Source of the DNA: Legionella gratiana
Lineage (GTDB): Bacteria; Pseudomonadota; Gammaproteobacteria; Legionellales; Legionellaceae
Reading direction: 5' to 3'
NCBI RefSeq assembly: GCF_001467695.1
Contig: NZ_LNYE01000003.1
Location: 133,328-197,327, forward strand
DNA length: 64,000 nucleotides
Positions 7,746-17,049 of the stretch are shown in pieces. Both the position numbers and the translations under genes were made by a program. The first letter of the stretch is position 1. Each line of letters opens with the position of its first letter. Below the pieces are notes generated by a model. It saw only the letters and a program-made list of their open reading frames with translations, did not search any database and was not told the origin of the DNA.

Positions 7746-9116
7746 CTAGTTTTTTGAAGTGCGAGAATTAAGTATAATTCGTACTAATAAACCGCCGTCA
7801 GAATTATTTACGGCTATAATTTCACCGTGATGCAGTTGAATTGCACGAGCGGCTATGGCTAATCCTAAACCATAACCCCCTGTTTTTTTAGTTCTTGAAG
7901 TATCTACACGATAAAATGGATTAAATATTCTATTGAGTTGCTCTTCAGGGACTCCTGGTCCTTTATCACTAATATCAATGTATATATGTTCTTGCGTTTC
8001 GTCACGTTTGAGCGAAACAGTAACTGGTTCGGTTGCAGGAGAGTAGTTTAGGGCGTTACGAACTACATTTTCAATTGCGCGATGAATTAAACGTTCGTCA
8101 AGCAGCATATGGCATGGTTCAATAATTCCTGCTTTGACCCGAGGTAATTCTTTGCTAAACTCAAAATTTGCATCATTTATTATATTTAATAAAAGAGCAG
8201 AAAGGTCTGTTTCATTTAAATTAAGATCAGCGGTTGATTTTTTCAGACGGGCGAAATCTAATATTTCAGTAATTAGGGCATTTAATCTCGAGCACTCAAG
8301 CTCCATACGATTAAATTCACTATCCACTAAATGGTTCGTTTTTTTGCGTCCAAGCTCAATTGCAATTTGTAGCCTAGCCAGTGGAGAACGTAATTCATGG
8401 GAAATATCTTGTAATAATCTTTCTTTTGATTTGACTAATGTTTCTACTTGCTCTGCCATGCGATCAAATTCAGCACTAAGCTGAGCGATTTCATCTTTGT
8501 TATGTCCTCTTAAATGCCCAACACGGGTATTTAGCTTCCCTTTTGCTATTGATTTAGCAGCCATTCCTAATGAACGTAATGGCTGTGTTAAGTAACGCGA
8601 TAATAAATAACAAATGAGTCCGCTAATAAAAATTGCTAAAGTAAGACGAATGGTGAGCCCTGTCCATGGAACACCAACAAAATGATAAATAGGTTTATCA
8701 CTTACTGCGGCAAGTCGATAAAATTTTCCTGATGTGGACAAAATTTCATGACTCACAATGAGCTTACCTGATTTTAAAATTCCTTCACTTAATTGATCTT
8801 GAAGTAGATTTTCCGCAACTTTTTTTACATTTTCTGGTGCAGCATGAGTCCCAATAATTTCACCAGTACTGGTAAGTAAATAAATGGACATATGGCGGGA
8901 AATACCAATCTTATTCAGCCATTTTAATAGGGCAGCTTGCTGGCCAGATTCATAAGTTGCAACTGCTGCATTAGCATAGCTATCCATAAACACTTGTTCT
9001 TGTGCAGGTAATGATGATTTATGCACAATATGACTAATAACCCAAGCAGTGGTAAAAATGATTAGAATCGTAGCTAGCCAAAATGAAATAAAAATCTTCC
9101 AATATAAACTACGCAT
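7746..9116 (-). CDS. cpxA: Sensor histidine kinase CpxA
   Basis: The 456-residue kinase has an N-terminal membrane segment, a periplasmic sensor of about 130 residues and a second membrane segment. A HAMP domain (RYLTQPLRSLGMAAKSIAKG) follows, then the H-box DISHELRSPLARL with the phospho-accepting His, and the N/G boxes (NALNYSP, DKGPGVPE, GGYGLGLAI). The ATG at 9116 lies inside the end of cpxR (ATGCGTAG overlap), giving the typical MRSLYWKIF start; a longer frame begins at 9137. CpxA senses envelope stress. In L. pneumophila CpxRA is known to control icm/dot and effector genes. Confidence 0.93.
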   Translation of the reverse strand: MRSLYWKIFISFWLATILIIFTTAWVISHIVHKSSLPAQEQVFMDSYANAAVATYESGQQAALLKWLNKIGISRHMSIYLLTSTGEIIGTHAAPENVKKVAENLLQDQLSEGILKSGKLIVSHEILSTSGKFYRLAAVSDKPIYHFVGVPWTGLTIRLTLAIFISGLICYLLSRYLTQPLRSLGMAAKSIAKGKLNTRVGHLRGHNKDEIAQLSAEFDRMAEQVETLVKSKERLLQDISHELRSPLARLQIAIELGRKKTNHLVDSEFNRMELECSRLNALITEILDFARLKKSTADLNLNETDLSALLLNIINDANFEFSKELPRVKAGIIEPCHMLLDERLIHRAIENVVRNALNYSPATEPVTVSLKRDETQEHIYIDISDKGPGVPEEQLNRIFNPFYRVDTSRTKKTGGYGLGLAIAARAIQLHHGEIIAVNNSDGGLLVRIILNSRTSKN

Positions 9117-9795
9117 TAAACATGTATCCAAATCCACGCACTGTTTTGACTATGGGCTCTCCTTGAGGATTATCACCTAATTTATTTCTTAAGTTGCTAA
9201 TGTGAACATCGATACTTCGATCATATGCAGTATATTTTCTTCCCAGAGCATACTCAGTAAGCTCTTCTTTTGAAAAAGCTTGGCCAGGTGATTTGATTAA
9301 CATTTCCAAAATATTAAATTCGGCATTCGTGAGCTCAAGATAATGACCCGCCATAGTTACATGACGTTTGGAACAGTCGACTACTATATTATGTTGCTCA
9401 ATAATCGGTTTTGATGCTGGAATTTTTTGTGTGCGTCTTAAAATAGCTCTTAGACGAGCTACCAATTCTCGTGGATTGCATGGTTTGGGTAAATAATCAT
9501 CTGCACCAATTTCAAGACCAACAATACGATCAATATCATCCCCCCGGGCCGTTAACATTAAGACAGGAGTTTCTAAATGCTCTCGAATGGATTTTAATAC
9601 TTCAAAACCATTTAATTTGGGTAGCATAACATCGAGAATAACTGCATCAAACGGTTGGTTTAATGCTTTTTTTACACCACTTTCACCGTCATGAACACAA
9701 ACAGCATGATAGCCTTCAGGTTCTAAGTATTGAGATAATAAATCAGTAAGCTCTGTATCATCATCTATTATGAGAATAGTACCATTCATATTCAT
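9109..9795 (-). CDS. cpxR: Response regulator CpxR
   Basis: This is an OmpR/PhoB-type regulator of 228 residues. The receiver domain has the acidic pocket D11-D13 and phospho-acceptor D55 in VILDVMLP, plus the conserved T and K (LMLTARG, YLPKP). The C-terminal winged helix includes YDRSIDVHISNLRNKLG and ends in RGFGYMFNA. It is co-transcribed with cpxA, whose start overlaps its stop. The upstream gene corC ends at the base where cpxR starts. It is the likely master regulator for envelope and secretion genes here. Confidence 0.95.
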   Translation of the reverse strand: MNMNGTILIIDDDTELTDLLSQYLEPEGYHAVCVHDGESGVKKALNQPFDAVILDVMLPKLNGFEVLKSIREHLETPVLMLTARGDDIDRIVGLEIGADDYLPKPCNPRELVARLRAILRRTQKIPASKPIIEQHNIVVDCSKRHVTMAGHYLELTNAEFNILEMLIKSPGQAFSKEELTEYALGRKYTAYDRSIDVHISNLRNKLGDNPQGEPIVKTVRGFGYMFNA

Positions 9796-10646
9796 TATGC
9801 CTTACGTTTATCAATACATTCCATCAATTTAATACGTCTGGAATCAGCATTAATAATTTTAAATTCAAAAGAATCAATAGTAATTGTTTCACCTCGTGCA
9901 GGCAAATGGCCAAAACTATTCATTACTATTCCACCAATCGTATCATAAAATTCATCACTGAAGTTTGCGTTAAGTTGTTCATTAAACTCCTCGATAGGCA
10001 TGTGTGCTTTTACAATATAGTGATTGTCTTCATGTACTTTAAGGTAGGCATCTTCATCAATATCAAACTCATCTTCAATATCGCCAATTATTTGTTCAAT
10101 GATATCTTCGATGGTCACAAAGCCTGAAACCTCTCCGTATTCATCAACAACTATAGCCATATGATTTTTATTACTGCGAAACTCACTGAGTAAACTGTCT
10201 AAACGCCTGCTTTCAGGAATAAAAGTAGCCTGGCGACAAATATCAAGTAAATTAAAAGAGTCCAGATTAGAAGATTGATGAGGTAATAGGTCTTTCGCAT
10301 GCAATATGCCGATAATTTCATCAGAGTCTTCATCAAGGACTGGGAATCTTGAGTGTCCTGTTTGTGTCACAGTTTTTATGATGTTTTGAAACGGATCATC
10401 TCGTTTTATGCAAACCATCTGATTTTTCGGCAACATGATGTCACGTACTCGCATCTTGGAGAATGAAATAGCGCCTTCTATCATTGCTAACGTTTCAGAA
10501 CTAATAAGAGAGCGAATATGTGCATCTCTTAATAAACTAACCAGTTCCTCTTGATTTTGTGGTTCACCTTGTAAAAACTGTTTAAACCGAACAAACCACG
10601 AACTACTGTCTTCCTCTTTATTCAAGTTGATTACCCTCTGCGTCAT
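9795..10646 (-). CDS. corC: CorC/YbeX-type CBS-domain protein (Mg2+/Co2+ efflux or ribosome-linked)
   Basis: The protein has two CBS domains (around RDIMLPKNQMV and DICRQATFIPESR) and a C-terminal CorC/HlyC transporter-associated domain (DTIGGIVMNSFGHLPARGE). No membrane segment is present, as for E. coli YbeX (292 residues). The start is uncertain. ATG 10646 gives 283 residues and overlaps ybeY by 29 bases. ATG 10664 is six codons longer. A TTG at 10625 has the best ribosome-binding site (GAGGG, 8 bases) and only an 8-base overlap. The gene lies in the conserved phoH-ybeY-corC cluster. Confidence 0.9.
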   Translation of the reverse strand: MTQRVINLNKEEDSSSWFVRFKQFLQGEPQNQEELVSLLRDAHIRSLISSETLAMIEGAISFSKMRVRDIMLPKNQMVCIKRDDPFQNIIKTVTQTGHSRFPVLDEDSDEIIGILHAKDLLPHQSSNLDSFNLLDICRQATFIPESRRLDSLLSEFRSNKNHMAIVVDEYGEVSGFVTIEDIIEQIIGDIEDEFDIDEDAYLKVHEDNHYIVKAHMPIEEFNEQLNANFSDEFYDTIGGIVMNSFGHLPARGETITIDSFEFKIINADSRRIKLMECIDKRKA

Positions 10647-11094
10647 AAGGATTAGCAAATCCAAGCTCAGTTAATAATTTAATTTCAATAGACTGCATAA
10701 TGGCTGCATCATCATCCTTAATATGATCATAGCCTAATAAATGCAGTACTCCATGAATTACGATTAAAGCCCAATGTGATTCCAAAGTTTTATTGTGTTG
10801 CTTACTTTCGTCAGCTAATACTTGTGGGCAAATGATAACATCCCCTAAAAGAGGATATTCTAATTGTACCTCTGGAGGTAAATTAGAAGGGAAGGCCAAT
10901 ACATTAGTGGTTTTATTCTGCTTTCTATAAGTACGATTTAACACAGTCATTTCTTCAGGTGTAACCAGACGAATCGTTAGCTCTGCCTCTTTTTTGTATT
11001 CTTTTAAAGTAAGTAAAGCCAAACGGATTATCTCATCTTCGCTGATAGGAAGAGATTCTGCGGTTGCATTTTGAATATCTACATAATAACTCAT
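10618..11094 (-). CDS. ybeY: Endoribonuclease YbeY (16S rRNA 3' maturation)
   Basis: YbeY is a zinc metalloprotein needed for 16S rRNA 3'-end maturation and ribosome quality control. The zinc-binding signature is HGVLHLLGYDH near residues 115-125. The 158 residues match the family. Its start overlaps the phoH stop by 4 bases, and its end runs into corC, so all three are translated from one message. Confidence 0.95.
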   Translation of the reverse strand: MSYYVDIQNATAESLPISEDEIIRLALLTLKEYKKEAELTIRLVTPEEMTVLNRTYRKQNKTTNVLAFPSNLPPEVQLEYPLLGDVIICPQVLADESKQHNKTLESHWALIVIHGVLHLLGYDHIKDDDAAIMQSIEIKLLTELGFANPYDAEGNQLE

Positions 11095-11771
11095 TTAGTT
11101 TTTCCGGCTGATGGATGGTCATAGCAATCAATAATTTTAGAGACTAATGGATGTCGGACAACCTCTCGACTTGTGAACGTATGAATACTAATTTCAGGTA
11201 TTCTTTTGAATAATCCTACTGCATGAGCAAGTCCGGAATCAATACCCTTAGGTAAATCTACCTGAGTCATATCTCCAGTTATGACTGCCTTTGAACCAAA
11301 ACCTATGCGAGTTAAAAACATTTTCATTTGCATGATTGTAGTATTTTGTGCCTCATCTAGAATAATAAAAGCTTCATTAAGAGTGCGTCCGCGCATAAAC
11401 GCCAAGGGTAAAACTTCAATAGTATCGGTTTGAATTAATTTTTGCGTTTCTTTAAAACCAATCATTTCATATAAGGCATCGTAAATGGGTCTTAAATAAG
11501 GAAGCACTTTTTCTACTAAATCTCCTGGGAGAAAACCTAACTTTTCACCTGCTTCTACTGCAGGCCTTACAAAAATCAACCGTTGCACTTCACCTTTTTC
11601 AAAACATTGTATTGCTTTGGAAACAGCTAAGTAAGTTTTTCCAGTGCCCGCTGGGCCAACTGCAAAAGTTACTGCAAAACGATCAATTGCATCAAGAAAA
11701 TTAGCTTGTTTGTCATTACGTGCCGCGATTGATTTACGGCATAATTTAACATGATGGACATTATGAATCAT
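11091..11771 (-). CDS. ybeZ: PhoH-like ATPase, short form lacking the N-terminal domain
   Basis: The P-loop NTPase has Walker A GPAGTGKTY near residue 39 and Walker B FIILDEAQN, followed by TGDMTQVDLP, all typical of PhoH/YbeZ. At 226 residues it lacks the roughly 100-residue N-terminal KH-like domain of most YbeZ proteins (about 350 residues) and starts just ahead of the ATPase core. A weak GAGG lies 14 bases before the ATG. It heads the phoH-ybeY-corC operon. A role with YbeY in rRNA processing is inferred from the conserved cluster. Confidence 0.9.
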   Translation of the reverse strand: MIHNVHHVKLCRKSIAARNDKQANFLDAIDRFAVTFAVGPAGTGKTYLAVSKAIQCFEKGEVQRLIFVRPAVEAGEKLGFLPGDLVEKVLPYLRPIYDALYEMIGFKETQKLIQTDTIEVLPLAFMRGRTLNEAFIILDEAQNTTIMQMKMFLTRIGFGSKAVITGDMTQVDLPKGIDSGLAHAVGLFKRIPEISIHTFTSREVVRHPLVSKIIDCYDHPSAGKTK

Positions 11772-12022
11772 TGCTTTTGGGTTTTCCTCGATCTGTAATT
11801 TATATATTATGAGTATAGTATTTTTTGTAACTTCTCACCCACTCCACTATTTTTGAGTAGCGAAGAGCCTATTTATAATAGTGTTGTGCCGCTCCTGTAC
11901 TAAGTTTGGATAACGAATGAGTAACATCTATTTTATTATATTTTCGATAGACGAAGTATAGGGCACAGAAGAATAGTGCAGAACACTAATCTTCTGCAAG
12001 ATTTATGATACAATCATTTTTT

Positions 12023-12033
12023 TGTTATATAAT
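12023..12033 (+). promoter_or_regulatory. Extended -10 promoter of rnm, nearly abutting the start codon
   Basis: TGTTATATAAT contains a TG-n extended -10 with TATATA at 12026-12031 and TATAAT at 12028-12033. The rnm ATG is at 12042. Transcription would start within a few bases of the ATG, leaving no room for a ribosome-binding site. The -35 region is weak. A leaderless message is therefore likely. Confidence 0.5.
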
Positions 12034-12041
12034 ACGTAGTC

Positions 12042-12881
12042 ATGATCGATCTTCATTGTCATAGCAATTTTTCTGATGGGGCTTTGAGCCCAAAAGAATT
12101 GATACAAAAAGCGCAAAGCCAGAAGCTTCGATGTTTGTCGCTTACTGATCATGACACAGTAGCTGGTTATTCCGAGTTATTACAGGCGGCTACGAATACC
12201 TCAATTAAGATAATTAATGGCATAGAAATTAGCGTGCGATGGAAAAAACATGAGCTCCATGTTTTAGGTTATCAAATCCATCATACAACAAGTTTCATAG
12301 AGTTTATTCAACGTCAGAATCAAAATCGGGTGGAGCGCGCGCAACAAATAGGTGCAACATTAAATTCGCTGGGTATCACGGATGCTTATTATAAAGCATG
12401 TAAATTAGCTGGACATGCACGTATAGGTCGGCCACATTTTGCTCAACTTTTAGTTAATGAAGGTAAAGTACGGGATCTCACTGCGGCTTTTAAGCAATAT
12501 TTAGGCAGAGGTAAAAAAGCCTATGTACCCACATCTTGGGTGAATGTTCAAGAAGCAGTAGAGGAAATTAAAGCTGCAGGCGGGCAGGCAGTGATTGCTC
12601 ATCCACTTAAATACGGATTGACGCGATCTAAATTGCATGAGTTAATTAATGAATTTAAAGAAGCTGGTGGTGTTGGTATAGAAGTAGTATCAGGAGAAAT
12701 GACACTTGATGCGGTTAATGAAATGGCTGCAACTTGTTTGCGGTTTCATTTGTTGGCTTCCTCTGGATCAGATTATCATAGTGACAGGCATTCTCGTGTG
12801 AATCTTGGCGGTCAGAGACAACTACCAGTAAATTGTACGCCTATTTGGCATGAATGGAACATTGAACAGGGGACTTTATGA
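12042..12881 (+). CDS. rnm: PHP-domain phosphoesterase, RNase AM / YciV type
   Basis: The 279-residue PHP enzyme hydrolyses 3',5'-nucleoside bisphosphates and short RNA 5' ends. E. coli RNase AM (YciV/TrpH) trims 5S and other rRNA 5' ends. Metal-binding motifs are intact: DLHCHSNFSDG at the start, SLTDHD, GIEIS, HVLGY, GRPHFA, IAHPLKYG and SGSDYH near the end. The ATG is fixed by homology to the DLHxHS start and lacks an upstream ribosome-binding site. It overlaps yciO by 4 bases (ATGA) and opens the cluster that runs to rluB. Confidence 0.93.
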   Translation: MIDLHCHSNFSDGALSPKELIQKAQSQKLRCLSLTDHDTVAGYSELLQAATNTSIKIINGIEISVRWKKHELHVLGYQIHHTTSFIEFIQRQNQNRVERAQQIGATLNSLGITDAYYKACKLAGHARIGRPHFAQLLVNEGKVRDLTAAFKQYLGRGKKAYVPTSWVNVQEAVEEIKAAGGQAVIAHPLKYGLTRSKLHELINEFKEAGGVGIEVVSGEMTLDAVNEMAATCLRFHLLASSGSDYHSDRHSRVNLGGQRQLPVNCTPIWHEWNIEQGTL

Positions 12882-13498
12882 GTCAGTTTTTTGCATTACA
12901 TCCTGATAATCCTCAAGCACGCTTGTTGAGAAAGGCCGTAAATATAATTGAAGAGGGTGGTATTATTGTTTACCCTACTGATTCTGGTTATGCATTGGGC
13001 TGTGGTTTAGGTAATAAATCAGCACTTGAGCGTATACGAAGATTACGTCAATTGGATAAGAATCATAATATGACTCTTGTTTGTCGTGACCTCTCCCAGC
13101 TTGGCCTTTATGCTCGAGTATCAAATCCTATCTTTAGGTTGTTAAAAGCATTTACTCCTGGTGCCTATACTTTTATTCTTAATGCCACGCATGAGGTGCC
13201 TAGACTTATGCTTCATCCTAAAAGAAGAACTTTGGGTTTACGTGTGCCAGATAATGTCATTACACTTGCTTTGTTGGAGTGTCTTGAGGCTCCCTTGATG
13301 AGTACTACTTTAATTCTTCCTGGTGCGAAAGCACCACTGAGTGAACCCGAAGCAATTCGAGATCTTTTAGGAAATCAAATTGATTTAGTAATTGATGGCG
13401 GTCACTGTGGACAAGAACCTACAACTGTAATTGATTTGACTGGTGATTACCCAGTGGTACTAAGAGAAGGTAAAGGTGATCCTGAGCCATTTAAATAA
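12878..13498 (+). CDS. yciO: YciO, Sua5/YrdC/YciO-family protein
   Basis: This member of the threonylcarbamoyl-AMP synthase superfamily has 206 residues, like E. coli YciO. Signature segments are GGIIVYPTDSGYALGC, LDKNHNMTLVCRDL, and FTPGAYTFILNAT with RTLGLRVPD. YciO is closely related to TsaC/Sua5 but its tRNA-modification role is less certain. It overlaps rnm by 4 bases, an arrangement shared with E. coli yciV-yciO. Confidence 0.92.
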   Translation: MSQFFALHPDNPQARLLRKAVNIIEEGGIIVYPTDSGYALGCGLGNKSALERIRRLRQLDKNHNMTLVCRDLSQLGLYARVSNPIFRLLKAFTPGAYTFILNATHEVPRLMLHPKRRTLGLRVPDNVITLALLECLEAPLMSTTLILPGAKAPLSEPEAIRDLLGNQIDLVIDGGHCGQEPTTVIDLTGDYPVVLREGKGDPEPFK

Positions 13499-13666
13499 AA
13501 TGAGGCGGTTTTCAACTTTTTTGTGAATGAATATGTATCCCATGCTATGTGCTAAGTCCCAATATCTAGGTTAAAACTCGGGCATAGGTACGCGCGTGGT
13601 GTGCTTACGAAAAGCTCTAGAAAAAGTTGAGAGTTATGTTAAATAAATCATTAAAAGAGGATATTG

Positions 13667-14881
13667 ATGTCAGTATTATTTAGTTCCAATAAACGTGTTG
13701 TTTCTGGAATGCGTGTCAGTGGAAGATTACATCTTGGACACTACCATGGAGTAATAAAAAATTGGATCAACTTACAACATCAATATGATTGCTTCTTTTT
13801 TGCTGCAGATTGGCATGGATTAACTACTCAATATGATGAACCTAGATTTATAGAAAAACATCTTTGGGATATGATTATTGATTGGTTAGCTTGTGGGGTT
13901 AATCCTGGGTTATCACGAATTTTTATCCAATCTTGGGTTCCAGAACATGCCGAATTACATTTGCTTTTATCAATGATTACTCCTTTGGGGTGGTTAGAGA
14001 GGGTGCCAACTTTTAAAGATCAACAGGAAAAATTAAAGGAAAAGGATTTAGCAACTTACGGTTTTTTAGGTTATCCCTTATTACAAAGTGCTGATGTTTT
14101 GATTTATCATGCAGATTATGTTCCTGTTGGTGAAGATCAAGTCTCTCATATAGAGCTTACTCGAGAAATTGCTCGTCGTTTTAATTACCTTTATGGCAAA
14201 GAACCCAATTTTGAAGAATTAGCAGCTGAAGCTATAAAAAAAATGGGCAAGAAAAACAGTAAATTTTATAGTGAGTTACGTCGACAATTTCAGGAGCTGG
14301 GTAATCACGAAGCAATTAAAACAGCCCAAGCACTTTTGGAAGATCAGTCAAACTTATCCATTGGTGATAAAGAACGGTTATTGGGTTATTTAGAAGGCAG
14401 TGGTAAAATTATCCTACCCGAGCCTCATCCTTTACTTACCGAAACTGCTAAAATGCCTGGTCTTGATGGACAAAAAATGTCCAAGTCTTATCATAATACT
14501 ATTATGCTAAGGGAGCCTCCTGATCAAGTAGAAAAGAAAGTATTAACTATGCCAACAGATCCAGCACGTGTAAAGAGAACGGATCCGGGCGAACCTGAAA
14601 AATGTCCAGTTTGGCAATTTCACAAAATATACTCCAGTGAGGAAGTAAAAAATTGGGTTCAGACTGGATGTCGTACTGCGGGGATTGGTTGTATTGAGTG
14701 TAAAAGACCTATTGTTGATAGTATTAATAAAGAATTAAAACCCATTCAAGAGGCGATTACTGAATATGAATCTGATTTAGGCTCAGTAAAACGAATCGTT
14801 TCTGAGGGAAGTGAGTCAGCGCGAGAAGTAGCTTGTAAAAATTTGAGTACTGTTAGAGAGGTTATGGGACTCGATTATTAA
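13667..14881 (+). CDS. trpS: Tryptophanyl-tRNA synthetase
   Basis: This is a class I synthetase. The HIGH-like motif is LHLGHYHG near residue 22 and the KMSKS loop is GQKMSKS. The start is ATG 13667, six bases after AAAGAGG; an overlapping TTG at 13664 is less likely. At 404 residues it is longer than E. coli TrpS (334). The extra length is an insertion in the middle between the ATP/Trp-binding core and KMSKS, and a Cys-containing segment (GIGCIECKR) near the C-terminus. It sits between yciO and scpA. Confidence 0.95.
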   Translation: MSVLFSSNKRVVSGMRVSGRLHLGHYHGVIKNWINLQHQYDCFFFAADWHGLTTQYDEPRFIEKHLWDMIIDWLACGVNPGLSRIFIQSWVPEHAELHLLLSMITPLGWLERVPTFKDQQEKLKEKDLATYGFLGYPLLQSADVLIYHADYVPVGEDQVSHIELTREIARRFNYLYGKEPNFEELAAEAIKKMGKKNSKFYSELRRQFQELGNHEAIKTAQALLEDQSNLSIGDKERLLGYLEGSGKIILPEPHPLLTETAKMPGLDGQKMSKSYHNTIMLREPPDQVEKKVLTMPTDPARVKRTDPGEPEKCPVWQFHKIYSSEEVKNWVQTGCRTAGIGCIECKRPIVDSINKELKPIQEAITEYESDLGSVKRIVSEGSESAREVACKNLSTVREVMGLDY

Positions 14882-14890
14882 AGAGTTGGA

Positions 14891-15685
14891 ATGGACATTG
14901 AATTATCAATTAAGCCTGAAATTAAAGCTGTAGTTGCCGGTAAAGAACTTACTGAACTACCTGATGATTTATATATTCCACCCGATGCACTTGAAGTATT
15001 GTTGGATTCTTTTAGTGGGCCACTTGATTTACTTTTATATCTGATTCGAAAACAAAATATTGATATATTAGATATTCCTATTGTGAGTATTACTAAGCAA
15101 TATTTGCATTATATTCAATTGATGGAATGCCGGAGATTGGAGCTTGCAGCCGACTATTTATTGATGGCTGCAATGCTTGCTGAAATTAAGTCCCGACTTT
15201 TATTACCAGCTCCTCCACAAAATGACGATGAAGAGGATGAAGATCCTCGCATGGCTTTAGTACGGAGATTACAAGCGTATGAGCAAATAAAATGTGCTGC
15301 AGAATTGCTTGATGCACTTCCACGACAAGAACGCGATCACTTTTTGATTCAAGTGGTACCAACTGAACTTGAGCGAATCGTCGTACATCCTGAAGTTGAA
15401 TTAGAGGATTTAGTTGAAGCAATGATTGCTTTAATGAAAAGAGAAGAGCAAGTGAGTCATCATCAAATTTCTCGTGAAGCTTTATCTGTTCGAGAGCGTA
15501 TGGCTAGTATCTTACTCAAGCTCCAGGAGTATCATGTTTTGGAATTTAAACAGTTATTTACTTTGGATGAAGGACGAATGGGACTTATTGTTTCCTTATT
15601 AGCCATTTTAGAGTTGTCGAGACAATCCTTAATTGTTATTACTCAAAATGAAGCATTTGCTTCCATATTATTACAGGAAGCATAA
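14891..15685 (+). CDS. scpA: Segregation and condensation protein ScpA (kleisin)
   Basis: ScpA bridges the SMC (or MksB) head domains and binds ScpB in chromosome condensation. The typical N-terminal helix FSGPLDLLLYLIRKQNIDILDIPI is at about residues 41-64, with AADYLLMAAMLAEIKSRLLLP following. The C-terminal winged helix ends in LAILELSRQ. The 264 residues match the family. It is followed by scpB after 2 bases and then rluB, a widely conserved order. Confidence 0.95.
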   Translation: MDIELSIKPEIKAVVAGKELTELPDDLYIPPDALEVLLDSFSGPLDLLLYLIRKQNIDILDIPIVSITKQYLHYIQLMECRRLELAADYLLMAAMLAEIKSRLLLPAPPQNDDEEDEDPRMALVRRLQAYEQIKCAAELLDALPRQERDHFLIQVVPTELERIVVHPEVELEDLVEAMIALMKREEQVSHHQISREALSVRERMASILLKLQEYHVLEFKQLFTLDEGRMGLIVSLLAILELSRQSLIVITQNEAFASILLQEA

Positions 15686-15687
15686 TA

Positions 15688-16257
15688 ATGGATAATAAGC
15701 TATTAAAAAACATCATTGAGGCATTACTTCTAAGTTCTAATGAGCCTTTATCTGTAGAACGCCTATTAGAAACTTTGGACGAGTGGCAAAGACCTTCTAA
15801 AGAACGTCTAGTAACTATTATTAACGAGTTAAAAGAAGATTATTCGTCACGATCTTTTGAGCTTGTCCAAGTGGCTACAGGATTTATCATCCAGACAAAA
15901 CAGGAATACAGCAGTTGGGTTGCGCGATTGCAAATAGAAAAACCCAGTAAATATTCACGAGCTTTGCTTGAAACATTAGCCATTATCGCTTACAAACAAC
16001 CAGTAACTCGAGCAGATATTGAAGAGTTGCGTGGAGTGGCAGTAAATAGCCAAATAATAAAAACTTTATTGGAAAGAGAGTGGATTCGTATTTCTGGTTA
16101 TAAAAATGTAGCAGGTAAGCCTGCTGTTTATACAACAACAAGAGAGTTTCTCAATTATTTTAATTTACAATATTTAAACGAGCTTCCATCCTTGCCTGAG
16201 GTTATGGAAACATTGACTTTACATAATCCTAATGAAGAAGAGTGTATTACCGAATGA
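15688..16257 (+). CDS. scpB: Segregation and condensation protein ScpB
   Basis: ScpB forms a dimer with two winged-helix domains and contacts ScpA. The diagnostic stretch LLETLAIIAYKQPVTRADIE and the following RGV..N..IIKTLLEREWI are present near residues 91-130. The length of 189 residues is normal. The TGA stop overlaps the rluB start (ATGA), so all three genes are probably coupled. Confidence 0.95.
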   Translation: MDNKLLKNIIEALLLSSNEPLSVERLLETLDEWQRPSKERLVTIINELKEDYSSRSFELVQVATGFIIQTKQEYSSWVARLQIEKPSKYSRALLETLAIIAYKQPVTRADIEELRGVAVNSQIIKTLLEREWIRISGYKNVAGKPAVYTTTREFLNYFNLQYLNELPSLPEVMETLTLHNPNEEECITE

Positions 16258-16991
16258 GCAGCTATAGGTTACAAAAAATATTAAGCCAAGCAGGCCTTGG
16301 TTCTCGACGTGAAATGGAACGTTGGATAGAAAATGGTTGGGTTCAAGTTAATGGAAAGCCAGTGAAATTGGGTGATTCAGCAAATGCTGAAGATAAAATC
16401 ACAGTAAAGGGGAAGTTGATTCCAAACCCACTGAAAATAAAAAAGAATATACGAGTTTTGCTCTATCATAAACCTATAGGAGAAATTTCAAGTCGTCATG
16501 ATCCCAAGTTTGAGAAAACAGTTTTTGATCATTTACCTCATTTAAGACAGGGACGCTGGGTACAAGTAGGGCGCTTGGATTTAAATACATCTGGTTTACT
16601 TATTTTTACTAATTCAGGTGAGCTCGCGAATCAATTAATGCATCCTAAATATGGGTTAGAAAGGGAGTATGCAGTTAGAGTGCATGGACAGGTTACTCCT
16701 GAGGCTTTAAATAATTTACTAAATGGAGTTGAATTAGATGATGGAATAGCTAAATTTTCTCGTTTAGAATTTCGTGGTGGAGAGAGTACTAATAGTTGGT
16801 ATCATGTGACTTTAAATGAGGGACGAAATAGAGAGGTGAGACGTTTATGGGAATCACAAGGCGTTGAGGTAAGTCGTTTGATCCGAATTCGCTATGGGAC
16901 GCTCACTATGCCAAGATATTTATCTCGAGGGCAGCATTATGAATTATCACCTACAGAGGTCTCAGAGTTTTTAGCTTCTTTACAAAGATGA
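16254..16991 (+). CDS. rluB: 23S rRNA pseudouridine synthase (RluB type)
   Basis: The enzyme isomerises uridine 2605 (E. coli numbering) of 23S rRNA. An N-terminal S4 RNA-binding domain (RLQKILSQAGLGSRREME) precedes the catalytic domain with GRLDLNTSGLLIFTNSGELANQL, which contains the catalytic Asp. The ATG at 16254 overlaps the scpB stop and is preferred over a start four codons upstream. The 245 residues are near the RluB core length, without the long disordered tail of E. coli RluB. Position next to scpB also favours RluB over RsuA. Confidence 0.93.
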   Translation: MSSYRLQKILSQAGLGSRREMERWIENGWVQVNGKPVKLGDSANAEDKITVKGKLIPNPLKIKKNIRVLLYHKPIGEISSRHDPKFEKTVFDHLPHLRQGRWVQVGRLDLNTSGLLIFTNSGELANQLMHPKYGLEREYAVRVHGQVTPEALNNLLNGVELDDGIAKFSRLEFRGGESTNSWYHVTLNEGRNREVRRLWESQGVEVSRLIRIRYGTLTMPRYLSRGQHYELSPTEVSEFLASLQR

Positions 16992-17049
16992 ATAGGGATG
17001 TGTTTTCCTAAAGCATGTAAATTCTCTGAACTTGGGGAAATTAGGGACC

